A stretch of DNA of 51,475 nt from Oscillospiraceae bacterium (GCA_015064695.1 SVRS01000011.1:1-51475), one strand, 5' to 3'; numbered from the stretch's first letter, positions 9,440-17,764 are shown. Notes: generated from the letters alone by a model not told the origin. Numbers and translations: made by a program.

Positions 9440-9486
9440 TATGCCTTCACCTATATAGTCGACAAAGCCTTTCAAAAATGACACAA
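9440..9486 (-). promoter_or_regulatory. possible autoregulated ECF promoter
   Basis: About 40-80 bases before the sigma-factor start the minus strand reads TGTCATTTTTGAAAGG, then TTGTCGACTATATAGG. No good sigma-A promoter is visible. A GTCGACTATA-type -10 is the sort of element an ECF factor might use for its own promoter, but this is a weak inference from position and form only. Confidence 0.3.
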
Positions 9487-9646
9487 ACGGGAATTTTTTT
9501 CAAAAGTTCCCGTCGGATTGAATTTGTGCATAGCTCGAATTTGCTCATTTATGGTCAAGAAGAGGAAGATGCGCGGTCCGATGACCGTCATCGTAATGAC
9601 CGTCATCGTACGGATAAAAAATGTTATGCAGTAAACAAATAATTAG

Positions 9647-9684
9647 CCCCGACAGTTTTTTGAAGTCTGTCGGGGTTCTTCTTG
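9647..9684 (+). terminator. intrinsic terminator, plus strand
   Basis: CCCCGACAG and CTGTCGGGG pair around an 11-base loop and are followed by TTCTTCTT. No convincing plus-strand gene precedes it. The 303 bases between the zinc ribbon gene and the sigma factor hold only this, the ECF promoter candidate and a doubtful 27-codon frame. Confidence 0.6.
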
Positions 9685-9709
9685 TTCCGTTCGACAAATT
9701 GGAATTTGT

Positions 9710-9913
9710 TTATTTATTTTTCAGTTTATCCACATTTTCTAAATATATGGAAACCTCTCCGCATTGGGGGCAAATAGCTACTTTGGGCTGCTCCATTCTT
9801 CCGCCCCACCACTTGTTTTCGTCATCGGTTAACACCAATCCATAGGCGGCACCTTTTACTTTAATACCGCAATTTTCAATCATTGCTATATTGCATCTAA
9901 CACACTTACGCAT
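9710..9913 (-). CDS. small zinc-ribbon protein
   Basis: A 67-residue protein with two CxxC pairs: CVRC near residues 4-7 and CPQC about 51 residues in, the pattern of a four-cysteine zinc ribbon. The start at 9913 is chosen over one four codons upstream because TTGGAGG lies six bases before it. The protein is soluble, with a WWGG stretch and a basic C-terminus. Such small zinc ribbons often bind nucleic acid or protein, but no target can be read here. It stands alone between the ECF operon and a repeat. Confidence 0.75.
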   Translation of the reverse strand: MRKCVRCNIAMIENCGIKVKGAAYGLVLTDDENKWWGGRMEQPKVAICPQCGEVSIYLENVDKLKNK

Positions 9914-10031
9914 AATAACCTCCAAATTCTTATTTATCGTTCTGTTTTATCGCCAGTTTCGCCTTTGTATTACAGCGTTGCAAGCAACGCGGGCTTCGGG
10001 CAAAGCCCATACCCTTAATGTTTCACGCATC

Positions 10032-10150
10032 CAAAGGCTCCCTCCGGGAGGGAGCTCCCGACGCAGTCGGGTGAGAGGGCATTTCAATCCATCATCTAAC
10101 CCTCTCCGTCGGCTTCGCCGCCACCTCTCCCAAAGGGAGAGGCTTTTTCA
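10032..10150. repeat. MITE-like extragenic repeat
   Basis: About 119 bases containing AAAGGCTCCCTCCGGGAG at one end and the imperfect inverse CCAAAGGGAGAGGCTTTT at the other, with two internal GC-rich palindromes (around CCCGACGCAGTCGGG and GGCTTCGCCG). It carries no coding potential. A related block lies at 36656-36785. It lies within the 357-base gap between the zinc ribbon and the NhaC gene, which otherwise holds only the hairpin at 10172-10199. Confidence 0.65.
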
Positions 10151-10171
10151 TTATCCCCATTATAACACAAA

Positions 10172-10199
10172 TCGGCAGAGAAAACAAGTTCTCTGCCGA
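10172..10199 (-). terminator. probable terminator of the NhaC-family gene
   Basis: An 11-bp perfect stem (TCGGCAGAGAA and complement) with a 6-base loop lies about 70 bases past the stop codon. The following bases on minus are TTTGTGTT, a weak T tract. Confidence 0.55.
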
Positions 10200-10270
10200 C
10201 CTTTTGTGCCTGCAATTTCTCCGTTAAGGACAACAGAGAAACGGCCGAGCGGTATTTTTAACCCCGGGAA

Positions 10271-11992
10271 TTACTGCCCCTTATCCGCCTTACCGGTAAT
10301 GGCCTTGATGACCAGCAGAGTACCGATCATCAGGAGAATACCGATGGGCAGGCAGATGAGCCAGTTCTGGATAAAGCCTGCGATGATGAAGCAGACGAAG
10401 GAAACAGCCGCCGCCGTAATGGCATAGGGAAGCTGGGTGGAGACGTGATTGACGTGGTTGCACTGCGCACCGGCGGAGGCCATGATGGTGGTATCCGAGA
10501 TGGGGGAGCAGTGGTCGCCGCAGACCGCACCGGCCAGGCAGGCGGAGATACCGATGACCATCAGCTCGGGAATGGAGCCGTCAGCACCCACCTCAAAGAG
10601 GGCAGTGACGATGGGAATGAGGATACCAAAGGTACCCCAAGACGTGCCCGTAGCAAAGGACAGACCGCAAGCCACCAGAAAGATGATGGCGGGCAGAAGC
10701 ATGGTCAGACCCGAAGCCGCACCCTCCATGAGGTCGTGGACGTAGACGGCGGCGCCCAGAGAACCGGTCACGCCGTTCAGAGTCCAGGCAAAGCAGAGGA
10801 TCAGAATAGCGGGAACCATGGCGCAGAAGCCCTTGGGCAGAGAAGCCATGGCATCCTTGAAGGAGATCACGCGGCGGGCGACGAGGTAGATAGCCGTAAA
10901 GATGACCGCAACGGCAGAGCCCAGAGCCAGACCCACCGAGGCGTCGCAGTTGGCAAAGGAATCCACGAAGGAGGTGCCCTCAAAGAAGCCGCCGGTGTAG
11001 ATCATACCCACGATGCAGCAGAAGATCAGGAATACAACAGGCAGAACCAGATCGATCACGCGGCCGTGGGAATTGTACTCAGCCTCCTCGCCGCCCCCTG
11101 CGTGCTTTTCACCCTCGGAGAAGATGTCGCCGGCCAGAGCGTTGCGCTCGTGACGCTTCATGGGGCCGTAGTCGAACTTGAGGAAGGTGATGACCAGAAT
11201 CATCACGATGGTGAGCAGAGAGTAGAAGTTGTAGGGGATGGCCTTGATGAACAGGGACAGACCGTTCACCGATACCACCACACCCGCCACGGCGGCGGCC
11301 CAGGAGGAAATGGGAGCGATCATGCACACGGGAGCGGCCGTCGCGTCAATGAGGTAAGCCAGCTTGGCGCGGGAGATATTCTTGCTGTCGGCCACGGGAC
11401 GCATGACGCTACCCACGGTAAGACAGTTGAAGTAGTCGTCCACGAAGATCAGCACGCCCAGAGCGAAGGTTGCAAGCTGAGCGCCCACGCGGGTCTTGAC
11501 ATGGCTCTGCGCCCAGTCACCGAAGGCACGGGAGCCGCCCGCCTTGTTGATGAGAGCCACCATCATGCCCAAAAGCACCAGGAACATGAGAATACCCGCG
11601 TTCCAGGAATCAGCCACCGAGGCAATGAAGCCGTCGCTGACAATGGTGGTCAGAGTACCGACGGGATTGAAGTTGGTCGCGAGAAGCGCGCCGGAGAGAA
11701 CACCGACGAACAGGGAGGAGTAGACCTCCTTGGTGATCAGCGCCAGAACAATGGCGATGACGGGGGGCAGGAGAGCCAGATAGGTGGCGTAGTAGGGGGT
11801 GTCCACGGTGGAAAGATCGTCCAGACTGCCGCCATCGGCCACGTAGGCATCCACCTCCTCCTGGGTCATGATGAAGCCGTCGCCGTCCATGTACTGCCCC
11901 ACCGCGTTGTTGTCCACCACGAGGGACAGCACCACGAACAGAGCCAGCAGGACAACCACGACCGTCAGGTTGAGGATGACTTTGCGTTTCAT
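10271..11992 (-). CDS. NhaC-family transporter under lysine riboswitch, probable lysine transporter (LysW-like)
   Basis: A 573-residue polytopic membrane protein with about twelve hydrophobic segments and the family hallmark GDHCSPISDTTIMASAGA with a following NHVNHVSTQLPYA. NhaC-family members are annotated as Na+/H+ antiporters. The lysine riboswitch and terminator in its leader indicate that transcription is repressed by lysine, the pattern described for the predicted lysine transporter LysW. I therefore infer lysine uptake, coupled to Na+ or H+. The start at 11992 gives a normal N-terminal span (VILNLTVVVVLLALFVV) and follows AAAGGA; an open extension to 12307 runs through the riboswitch and is not coding. 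Confidence 0.85.
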   Translation of the reverse strand: MKRKVILNLTVVVVLLALFVVLSLVVDNNAVGQYMDGDGFIMTQEEVDAYVADGGSLDDLSTVDTPYYATYLALLPPVIAIVLALITKEVYSSLFVGVLSGALLATNFNPVGTLTTIVSDGFIASVADSWNAGILMFLVLLGMMVALINKAGGSRAFGDWAQSHVKTRVGAQLATFALGVLIFVDDYFNCLTVGSVMRPVADSKNISRAKLAYLIDATAAPVCMIAPISSWAAAVAGVVVSVNGLSLFIKAIPYNFYSLLTIVMILVITFLKFDYGPMKRHERNALAGDIFSEGEKHAGGGEEAEYNSHGRVIDLVLPVVFLIFCCIVGMIYTGGFFEGTSFVDSFANCDASVGLALGSAVAVIFTAIYLVARRVISFKDAMASLPKGFCAMVPAILILCFAWTLNGVTGSLGAAVYVHDLMEGAASGLTMLLPAIIFLVACGLSFATGTSWGTFGILIPIVTALFEVGADGSIPELMVIGISACLAGAVCGDHCSPISDTTIMASAGAQCNHVNHVSTQLPYAITAAAVSFVCFIIAGFIQNWLICLPIGILLMIGTLLVIKAITGKADKGQ

Positions 11993-12051
11993 GTTGAGAT
12001 TTTTCCTTTCTCTTATGTATTTGGAAACGATTGGGCACAAGGCATCCGGCA

Positions 12052-12087
12052 AACAAAACGGGAGCCGCGGCAAGGCGCGCGGCTCCC
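12052..12087 (-). terminator. riboswitch-controlled terminator
   Basis: GGGAGCCGCG and CGCGGCTCCC form a 10-bp stem with an 8-base loop, followed on minus by GTTTTGTTT. It lies between the lysine aptamer and the gene start, as expected of the expression platform. Confidence 0.85.
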
Positions 12088-12114
12088 ATACACTGTCCAA
12101 AAAAGGATGTTGGC

Positions 12115-12290
12115 ATAGATCCGATAGCGCTCCACAGAACTCTGTGACAGTGCGCCGGATATTCTCCGACACCCCAACACGCCCCACCCACGGCGGCGAA
12201 GCCCGTTTCGGCGATCCACCCTCCCCCGACGGCGGCGCCGCGCCGTTTGTGCCTGTCGGATTCTTGAGGATCGCACCTCTACCTTGTATA
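12115..12290 (-). promoter_or_regulatory. lysine riboswitch (L box)
   Basis: The minus-strand leader carries the conserved L-box landmarks in order: AGGTAGAGGTGCG near 12284-12272, a GGGGGAGGGTGG and GCCGAAACGGGC region, CTGTCACAGAG, and CTGTGGAGCGCTATC ending at 12123. The 5' GGTAG pairs with the 3' CTATC to close P1. The length, about 162 bases, is close to known lysine aptamers. Lysine binding should favour the downstream terminator at 12052-12087 and turn the transporter gene off. Confidence 0.85.
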
Positions 12291-12298
12291 ACGACAAC

Positions 12299-12327
12299 AT
12301 TATACACAATGGGCCCGGATTTGTCAA
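12299..12327 (-). promoter_or_regulatory. promoter of the lysine-riboswitch transcript
   Basis: Perfect TTGACA-17-TATAAT on minus, immediately upstream of the aptamer. Confidence 0.85.
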
Positions 12328-12385
12328 TAGCTTTTTCAAAAATATTGTGTCATAGGGAATATAATGCTGCTGTTGCCAAAGCATA

Positions 12386-12414
12386 TTGACAATCCGCCGA
12401 GCACGTGTTATAAT
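12386..12414 (+). promoter_or_regulatory. promoter of membrane-protein gene
   Basis: Perfect TTGACA-17-TATAAT on plus, ending 27 bases before the ATG at 12442. It is divergent from the riboswitch promoter, about 60 bases apart. Confidence 0.85.
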
Positions 12415-12441
12415 ATCCGTAAATCATTCAGGAGAAGCACC

Positions 12442-13329
12442 ATGAACCAACACTCCCCCCGCCAAACCCTATGGGCACGCATCACATCCGACCACGTCTC
12501 CGGCTGGTACATCGCCATGATCATCATCGCCGCCATCGGCATCCTCATATGCGGCCTGTTGCCCGCCGATCTGCCAATTCTCCCGATACTCCTACCGGCC
12601 CTATCCCTTTGCCTGGCGGTGGGCATCCTGTATTTCGCCCACGTCCATTCCTCCCGCCCCACCGTGGTCGGACGGATTCTTGTAACCCTTTCCACCGTGA
12701 ATTTCCTCGCGGCCATCTGCTTGCCCGTAGCGCGACTCTCTACCCTGCTGTCCGCTGTTCTGCTGATCTCCTACGCCGTGTACTGCGCCAAGTCCTTTCT
12801 CCTGTCCATGCACGTCCCCCGCCGCCCCGCTGTCATATACGGTATGTTCGCGTTTGAATGTTTCCTTACCACCATGGCCGTCACCCGCTACACCTTTGTG
12901 GAAGCCCCCCGTTCCCTGCACTTTTGGGAGGTTCCCTTGGCCCTCGCCATCTTGCTCACCGCAGTAACGGTATGGTTCATGATCCAAGGAACCCTGTACT
13001 TGAAGGACGGCAGCATAGGCGAGCGCATCTGCCTCCCTCTATTGGTGCTTTTCTTCAGTTTTGCCGCCCTCACCTTCACCGCCTGCAATCTCAACTATGC
13101 CCTGGACACCGACGAGCCCACCCACATCCCCGCCATCGTACAGGAAAAGAATCTATCTACGGGAGAAATGACACGCTACAAGCTGACCGTTATGCTGAAC
13201 GGAACCGAAATTGATATAGAGGTCTCCCGCGACCAATATAAGCGCCTGGAGGCCGGCGACAGCGTCACGGTCGAGCTATACGACGGTGCCTTCGGCGATG
13301 CCTACTGCTACCTGAAAAAAACCGAATAA
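12442..13329 (+). CDS. polytopic membrane protein of unknown function
   Basis: A 295-residue protein with about seven hydrophobic segments between residues 20 and 220, then a soluble, probably external or cytoplasmic beta-rich tail of about 75 residues that includes a TACNLNYA cysteine. The start at 12442 follows CAGGAG; an open extension to 12364 includes the promoter and is rejected. It is flanked by its own promoter and a terminator, so it is monocistronic. I recognise no family. Confidence 0.8.
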   Translation: MNQHSPRQTLWARITSDHVSGWYIAMIIIAAIGILICGLLPADLPILPILLPALSLCLAVGILYFAHVHSSRPTVVGRILVTLSTVNFLAAICLPVARLSTLLSAVLLISYAVYCAKSFLLSMHVPRRPAVIYGMFAFECFLTTMAVTRYTFVEAPRSLHFWEVPLALAILLTAVTVWFMIQGTLYLKDGSIGERICLPLLVLFFSFAALTFTACNLNYALDTDEPTHIPAIVQEKNLSTGEMTRYKLTVMLNGTEIDIEVSRDQYKRLEAGDSVTVELYDGAFGDAYCYLKKTE

Positions 13330-13335
13330 ACACAG

Positions 13336-13374
13336 CCCCGTGAATCCGCCCGATTCACGGGGTCACGTTTTGTT
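13336..13374 (+). terminator. intrinsic terminator
   Basis: CCCCGTGAAT/ATTCACGGGG stem, 7-base loop, then GTTTTGTT. It overlaps by two bases the end of the convergent minus-strand gene. Confidence 0.8.
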
Positions 13375-13978
13375 ATCCCAGCAGCAGCAGCAACCCCAAC
13401 AGAATCACCGTCTCATCAATATCGCCCCGCTCCTCACCCTCCGCGCTCTCGTGAAGCAGCAGCAGGATCAACCCCAAAATCATCAGCTCCTCAAATCCGA
13501 TCCCCCGCCCAAAGGGGAAACGGGACAGATCGAAAAGACCGCCGCGTGAGGGTGTCGCCGCCCGTACGACCTCGGACGTCGGGGGCGGCTTTACCTCATC
13601 CCCGCCGTGCCCGACGGATTCCTCAAAGGTAGCGTTCACCGTCGGAGGCGGACGGTGGCGGGCCTCCCCCGTACCGCTTCGCGGCAGGTCACTCACCCGC
13701 GGCAGATCGTCAAACCGCGGCGTAGGCCCATCGGTTTCGGGCATTTCCATGCCGCCCTCAGGCTCCCGAGACGTTTCCGAATTCCCGAAAACCCGTTCCT
13801 CTCCGTCCACAATGGCATACCCACTGTAATTGGTGGGCACCTGCATGCGCGGACGGTCGTGAAGCCCGTACTCCCCTCTCCGCTCAAGGCTTTGCCGATA
13901 AGCAGGCTCTCTCTGCGGGAAAGACCGTTGTCCCTCAGGGCGACTGTACGTCACGCCATGTTCCTTGCTGTACATCAC
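13373..13978 (-). CDS. hypothetical protein with hydrophobic Leu-rich C-terminus, third gene of unknown operon
   Basis: A 201-residue protein: a disordered, Pro/Arg/Glu-rich first 150 residues, then FEELMILGLILLLLHE and a second block VILLGLLLLLG ending the chain. The two short hydrophobic blocks are separated by an acidic turn. The ATG overlaps the preceding stop by four bases (ATGA), so it is coupled to the 14.0-14.5 kb gene. I cannot name a family. The Leu-rich end recalls short uncharacterised proteins that recur in clostridial genomes, but this is memory, not a search result. Confidence 0.7.
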   Translation of the reverse strand: MMYSKEHGVTYSRPEGQRSFPQREPAYRQSLERRGEYGLHDRPRMQVPTNYSGYAIVDGEERVFGNSETSREPEGGMEMPETDGPTPRFDDLPRVSDLPRSGTGEARHRPPPTVNATFEESVGHGGDEVKPPPTSEVVRAATPSRGGLFDLSRFPFGRGIGFEELMILGLILLLLHESAEGEERGDIDETVILLGLLLLLG

Positions 13979-14502
13979 GTCACCTCCCCGTCGGTTTTCA
14001 CTGCAACCGTTCCATCACCTCCGCGAGCTCCTCCGTCCATCCCCGCCAAAAGCCCCGAAAGGGAGATCCCCGACCGCTCCAGCGCATCCCAGACGCGGCA
14101 AAGACGGATCACAGTCTCCGCCGCCTCCTGTCTCCCCGGGCTTAAGTAAGGCTTGATGGCACAGAGCAGGGCCGTATGCCGATCCGCTCCCCGGGGACGA
14201 GTGGCCGAGGGAGACGTGCCCACGCCCCCCGCCGCCCTTGAAAGCAAGGGACCTAAATTCTCGGCCAGTGCGGGCAACGCTGTCAGAAGGGCAGGATTCG
14301 CCAAAAGCCCACCCGGGAGGGCTCCGCCCTCCCCCGGCGGTGTCCGCACCAAGGTCGATGCCGACGAATCCGATCCCCCCTCGGCCCCGGGTCCCACGTC
14401 TCCCTCCTCCGCCTCGGTCAGCAGCCGCTCCAAAAGCCCCTGCAGCTCGACCGGAGGCTTCTTACCTTCCATAGCCGTATCACGCTCCATGGCATCCCTC
14501 AC
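13975..14502 (-). CDS. hypothetical protein, second gene of unknown operon
   Basis: A 175-residue protein starting at a GTG that overlaps the previous stop (GTGA); an in-frame ATG at 14490 is an alternative. It has a low-complexity Gly/Ala/Pro middle (about residues 35-105) and one conserved-looking segment near 110-140: ALLCAIKPYLSPGRQEAAE, followed by VIRLCRVWDAL. The sequence has no signal peptide or membrane span. This 'L..LKPYLS..R' block recurs in my recollection of uncharacterised clostridial proteins. Function unknown; the tight coupling to both neighbours implies a shared role. Confidence 0.7.
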   Translation of the reverse strand: MRDAMERDTAMEGKKPPVELQGLLERLLTEAEEGDVGPGAEGGSDSSASTLVRTPPGEGGALPGGLLANPALLTALPALAENLGPLLSRAAGGVGTSPSATRPRGADRHTALLCAIKPYLSPGRQEAAETVIRLCRVWDALERSGISLSGLLAGMDGGARGGDGTVAVKTDGEVT

Positions 14503-14717
14503 TTGACCGTTCCGCCGCCCAGCATGGCCAGCAGGCGGGAAACGTCCTCGGTGCCCGCCATTTGCAGGATAGCCCGCAAAGCCGACATATCCATCGTCTC
14601 CAGCGGTACGCGGCTGACGTCCACCCCGTACTCGGCCAAAAGCTTTCCGATCACGGATCGAAGCTGATCGTCATTCAGCCTCAGAAGGCGGTCCACATTC
14701 TTTTTATCCAATTGCAT
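14499..14717 (-). CDS. small hypothetical protein, first gene of unknown operon
   Basis: A 72-residue, mostly helical protein. The start at 14717 has GAAAGGGG six bases upstream; an open extension of eight codons lacks such a site. The pattern LLRLNDDQLRSVIGKLLAEYGVD suggests two or three short amphipathic helices, possibly an interaction module. It heads a three-gene, overlapping operon on minus. I recognise no named family. A possible CATATACT-type -10 lies about 65-80 bases upstream but has no clear -35, so the controlling sigma factor is undetermined. Confidence 0.75.
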   Translation of the reverse strand: MQLDKKNVDRLLRLNDDQLRSVIGKLLAEYGVDVSRVPLETMDMSALRAILQMAGTEDVSRLLAMLGGGTVK

Positions 14718-14856
14718 CGTATACCCCTTTCGCCGCCGCATGGATTTGCCTCGCTCCCCCGGCGGAGTGACGGAAAGGGCGGCTGATACCAGTATATGAG
14801 CGCCGAAAAAAAACGGTGATTTACGGAAAATTCCTCAAAAAAAGGCTCAAAGCCTA

Positions 14857-14885
14857 TGGACAAATTCCACCGTTGGTGTTATACT
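14857..14885 (+). promoter_or_regulatory. promoter of YfcE-like gene
   Basis: TGGACA-17-TATACT on plus, ending 57 bases before the ATG at 14942. Confidence 0.6.
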
Positions 14886-14941
14886 ATTGTTAGCATGATC
14901 CCATATATAGTTGGAAACGAAATTCCCGGAAGGAGTCCCCC

Positions 14942-15457
14942 ATGACCTTGCTCATTCTATCCGACAGCCACGGCTCTCCCGACCGTGTTACCGAGGCCAT
15001 CCGCCGTGTCAAGCCCGACGGCATTCTGTTCGCAGGTGACGGTCTGCGGGATCTGACCCACTGCCACATTCCCTGCCCCCTGTGGGCCGTACGGGGAAAC
15101 TGCGATTGGCTCACGTCACCTCTGATCCTGGACGGCTCGGTCCTTGAGCCCGAGGAGGAGGAGCTGATCGTCCTCGACGGTCTGCGGATCCTGCTCCTTC
15201 ACGGCCACAAATACGCCGTCAAGGGAGGACTCGGCACCGCCATCCGCCACGCCGCCCAGCAAGAGGCCGATGCTCTGATCTTCGGACACACCCATATTCC
15301 CCTGGAGCTTCATCTCTCCCCCGATGGGGATTGCGGCTTCACCGTCAATCGCCCGCTGACCGTCTTTAACCCCGGCAGCCTGGGAGACCGATCCGCCTCC
15401 TTCGGAACCCTGACCATCCGCGACGGCCGTCCCCTTTTCGGGCACGGATATATATGA
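14942..15457 (+). CDS. YfcE/MJ0936-family metallophosphoesterase
   Basis: A 171-residue two-metal phosphodiesterase. All family metal ligands are visible: DSHG (Asp8, His10), GDG (Asp33), GNCD (Asn53), LLHGHK (His86, His88) and GHTH (His115, His117). The length is typical of YfcE/YsnB proteins, which hydrolyse artificial phosphodiesters; the natural substrate is unsettled. The ATG follows GGAAGGAG. It is cytosolic and monocistronic, divergent from the unknown operon. The fold and activity class are firm, the biological substrate is not. Confidence 0.92.
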   Translation: MTLLILSDSHGSPDRVTEAIRRVKPDGILFAGDGLRDLTHCHIPCPLWAVRGNCDWLTSPLILDGSVLEPEEEELIVLDGLRILLLHGHKYAVKGGLGTAIRHAAQQEADALIFGHTHIPLELHLSPDGDCGFTVNRPLTVFNPGSLGDRSASFGTLTIRDGRPLFGHGYI

Positions 15458-15526
15458 GAAAAGGCCGCCCCCTGAGGGACGACCCTTCTTGGATCCTGTA
15501 GGGCAATGCCCTAACGGTCAAACGAA

Positions 15527-15841
15527 TCAAATCTCAATCGAAATACCGTCCTCGGCATCCTCTGCCTCGACCTCATCCGCAGCCTCCTCCAAGGCAACAC
15601 GATACGCCTCGATCACGGCCGTCTCCAGGGCAACCCGGAACTGGGAGTTGATGGGGTGAACGATGTCGCGGTAGGTCTCATCGGGATTCTTTCGGCTGGG
15701 CATCACGATGAAAAACTTATCGCGGGCATAGATGACCTTGATATCGTGAACGGCCAACTGACCGTCAAAGGTCACGGAAACAATGGCCTTCATGGGGCCC
15801 TCATCGAACAACTTGCGTACTTTCACATCTGTGATCTGCAT
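15527..15841 (-). CDS. spoVG: septation/sporulation regulator SpoVG
   Basis: A 104-residue protein that begins MQITDVKVRKLF and contains the family core GPMKAIVSVTFDGQLAVHDIKV and MPSRK. SpoVG is a small RNA/DNA-binding regulator linked in Bacillus to cortex formation and septation and widespread in Firmicutes. The C-terminal tail (about residues 86-104) is strongly acidic, somewhat longer than in Bacillus. An AAGGAG site precedes the start. It supports assignment of the genome to Bacillota. It lies alone, divergent from murC. Confidence 0.96.
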   Translation of the reverse strand: MQITDVKVRKLFDEGPMKAIVSVTFDGQLAVHDIKVIYARDKFFIVMPSRKNPDETYRDIVHPINSQFRVALETAVIEAYRVALEEAADEVEAEDAEDGISIEI

Positions 15842-16061
15842 AAAAATACTCCTTCATAACAATAATCCACAATGCGTTTGGTTCATCAAATAAAGTATAA
15901 CCCCATCGTGTGAAATCAATTTTACGAAATTGAAATTTTTTTGTGAATTTATGCGCTTATATTGACAAAATATGCGATATAGCGAGTAAATACGCATTCC
16001 GTATGCCATCCCTTCACATTCTACGTTCATCCGAAATAACACGTATAAAAAGGAGAACCCT

Positions 16062-17521
16062 ATGTCTACACCGAACACCCACGAAGGCGCACTGCGCATC
16101 AACGCCTGTCTGCAACACTGCCTGGACACGAGCGCGTCCGTTTTCTTCATTGGAATCGGCGGCGTTATGATGTCCTCCCTGGCCCTGCTCACTCTCCGAG
16201 CCGGCCATCCCACCGCCGGCTCCGACCGCGCCCGTACCGCGGTGACGAATCAACTGGAGGCCAACGGCATCACCGTCTGCTACGACCACAACGAGAGCAA
16301 TCTTCCCGAGAACTGCGGCCTGGTGGTCTATACCGTAGCCATCTCTCCCGACAATCCCGAATACGTCGCCGCCCGCAAAAGGGGCATTCTCTGCGTCTCC
16401 CGCGCCGATTACCTGGGTGCCCTCATGACTGGCTACATCCGCCGCGTGGGCGTGGCAGGTATGCACGGAAAAAGCACCTGTACCTCCATGTGCGCGCAGA
16501 TCCTGCTTGACGCCGCCGTGGACCCCACCATTCTGTCAGGCGCGGCCTACGCCCCCATGGGAGGCGCATACCGCTTAGGCGACTCCAAGGAGCATTTTCT
16601 CTTTGAGGCCTGCGAGTACATGGATTCCTTCCTGGATTTCAATCCCACGGTAGCCATCCTGCTGGGAGCAGAGCTGGAGCACGTGGACTACTTCAAGAGC
16701 ATGGAGCAGATCATTACCTCCTTTGCCCGCTTTGCCTCTCTGACGGGTAAAAAGGGCACCACCGTCGTCAATGCTGACGACAAGAACATCCTGGAATCCG
16801 CCCGCCTCGCCCTGGAATGGGGTAAACCGGACGCATCGTCACCTTCAGCGCCAACGGAAAGGATACCGCCGATCTCTACGCCCGCCACGTCCGCACGGAG
16901 GGCGGCTTCCCCCGTTTCGACCTGGTCGCCCACGGTAAGCTGCGAGGCACCGTGGCCATGGCCGTCCCCGGTCGCCATCAGGTCATCAACGCCCTGGCCG
17001 CCGCCGCCGCTATGGATGCCTGCGGAATCTCTTGGGATGCCATCCTGTCTGGTCTCGCTCACTACATCGGTGCAGGCCGCCGCATGGAGCGCAAGGGTGA
17101 GATCAACGGTGCCACCGTCTACGACGACTACGGCCACCATCCCACCGAGGTCAAGGCCACCCTGGAGGGCGCTAAAGCACTCTGCAAGGCCTCCAACCCC
17201 GACGGCCGCCTCCTCTGCGTGTTCCAACCCCATACATACAGCCGTACCGCCAGCCTCTACCCTCAATTTCTCGCCGCCTTTGACGCCGCCGATACGGTTC
17301 TCCTGCTGGATATCTATGCCGCCCGTGAGGTCAATACCTACGGCGTATCCTCCGAGGGCATGGCCGCCGACGTCAACGCCGCCACCCCCGACAAGGCCCT
17401 CTATTGCCCCACCCCCGCAGAGGCCGCAGAGGCCGTCCGTCGCCTGGCCCGCCCAGGGGATAGCGTCGTGATCATGGGTGCCGGCGACGTCATTAAGGTG
17501 ACTGCTTCCCTGTTTGCATAA
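16062..17521 (+). pseudogene. murC: UDP-N-acetylmuramate--L-alanine ligase, frame broken by one missing base
   Basis: The first part (16062 to about 16826) encodes a MurC N-terminus: GIGGVMMSSLA dinucleotide loop and the ATP P-loop GMHGKSTC. The frame then shifts, and the rest, including YDDYGHHPTEVKATL and FQPHTYSRT, continues one frame over to 17521. Restoring one base in the AAA at 16824-16826 rejoins them as a 486-residue protein, the usual MurC length. MurC adds L-Ala to UDP-MurNAc in the cytosol. murC is essential, so I favour a sequencing error or a paralogue over true loss. The GVMMSS and GKSTC variants differ from the common GIGMSG and GKTTT. Confidence 0.88.
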
Positions 17522-17529
17522 CCTTCGAA

Positions 17530-17705
17530 TCGAGGTTTGCAGGGCTCTGCCCTGCACCCGCTTAAGCCCTTTTTGAAAGAAGGGTTTAAGAATCCCAAGA
17601 GCCTTCTCAAATAATCCTTTTTGAAAGGTTTCAGGAGGTCTTGGAGCCCTTTTTCAAAAGGGTTCCACGTGGGGGTCCGGGGGTAAAGCCCCCCTTGCGC
17701 TCCCC
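17530..17705 (+). repeat. extragenic repeat with CTTTTTGAAAG hairpins
   Basis: The 243 bases between murC and the MBOAT gene hold no gene. They contain CAGGGCTCTGCCCTG (palindrome near 17538), several copies of CCTTTTTGAAAG, and the hairpin GGAGCCCTTTTTC/AAAAGGGTTCC at 17643-17666. Similar CTTTC/GAAAG plus CAAGAACCTTCA motifs recur after glgA (40898-40950) and before the GH13 gene (43620-43700). Confidence 0.55.
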
Positions 17706-17764
17706 TATAAACCGCAATTTGAGCGTCCCCCTTTTCTCATACTCCTACGAAAGGTTTTTTCCAT

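Noticed and set aside
9551..9634. 27-codon hydrophobic peptide before a terminator, containing a duplicated MTVIV segment
   Set aside because: No ribosome binding site and no promoter; the repeat stems from a 16-base DNA duplication. Not enough to call a gene or small toxin.
10445..12118. 557-codon plus-strand frame
   Set aside because: Antisense to the NhaC-family gene and its riboswitch leader; composition is His/Gly-rich shadow sequence without a ribosome binding site.
11993..12307. N-terminal extension of the NhaC-family protein
   Set aside because: The extension is the lysine riboswitch and terminator; the ATG at 11992 gives the normal N-terminus.
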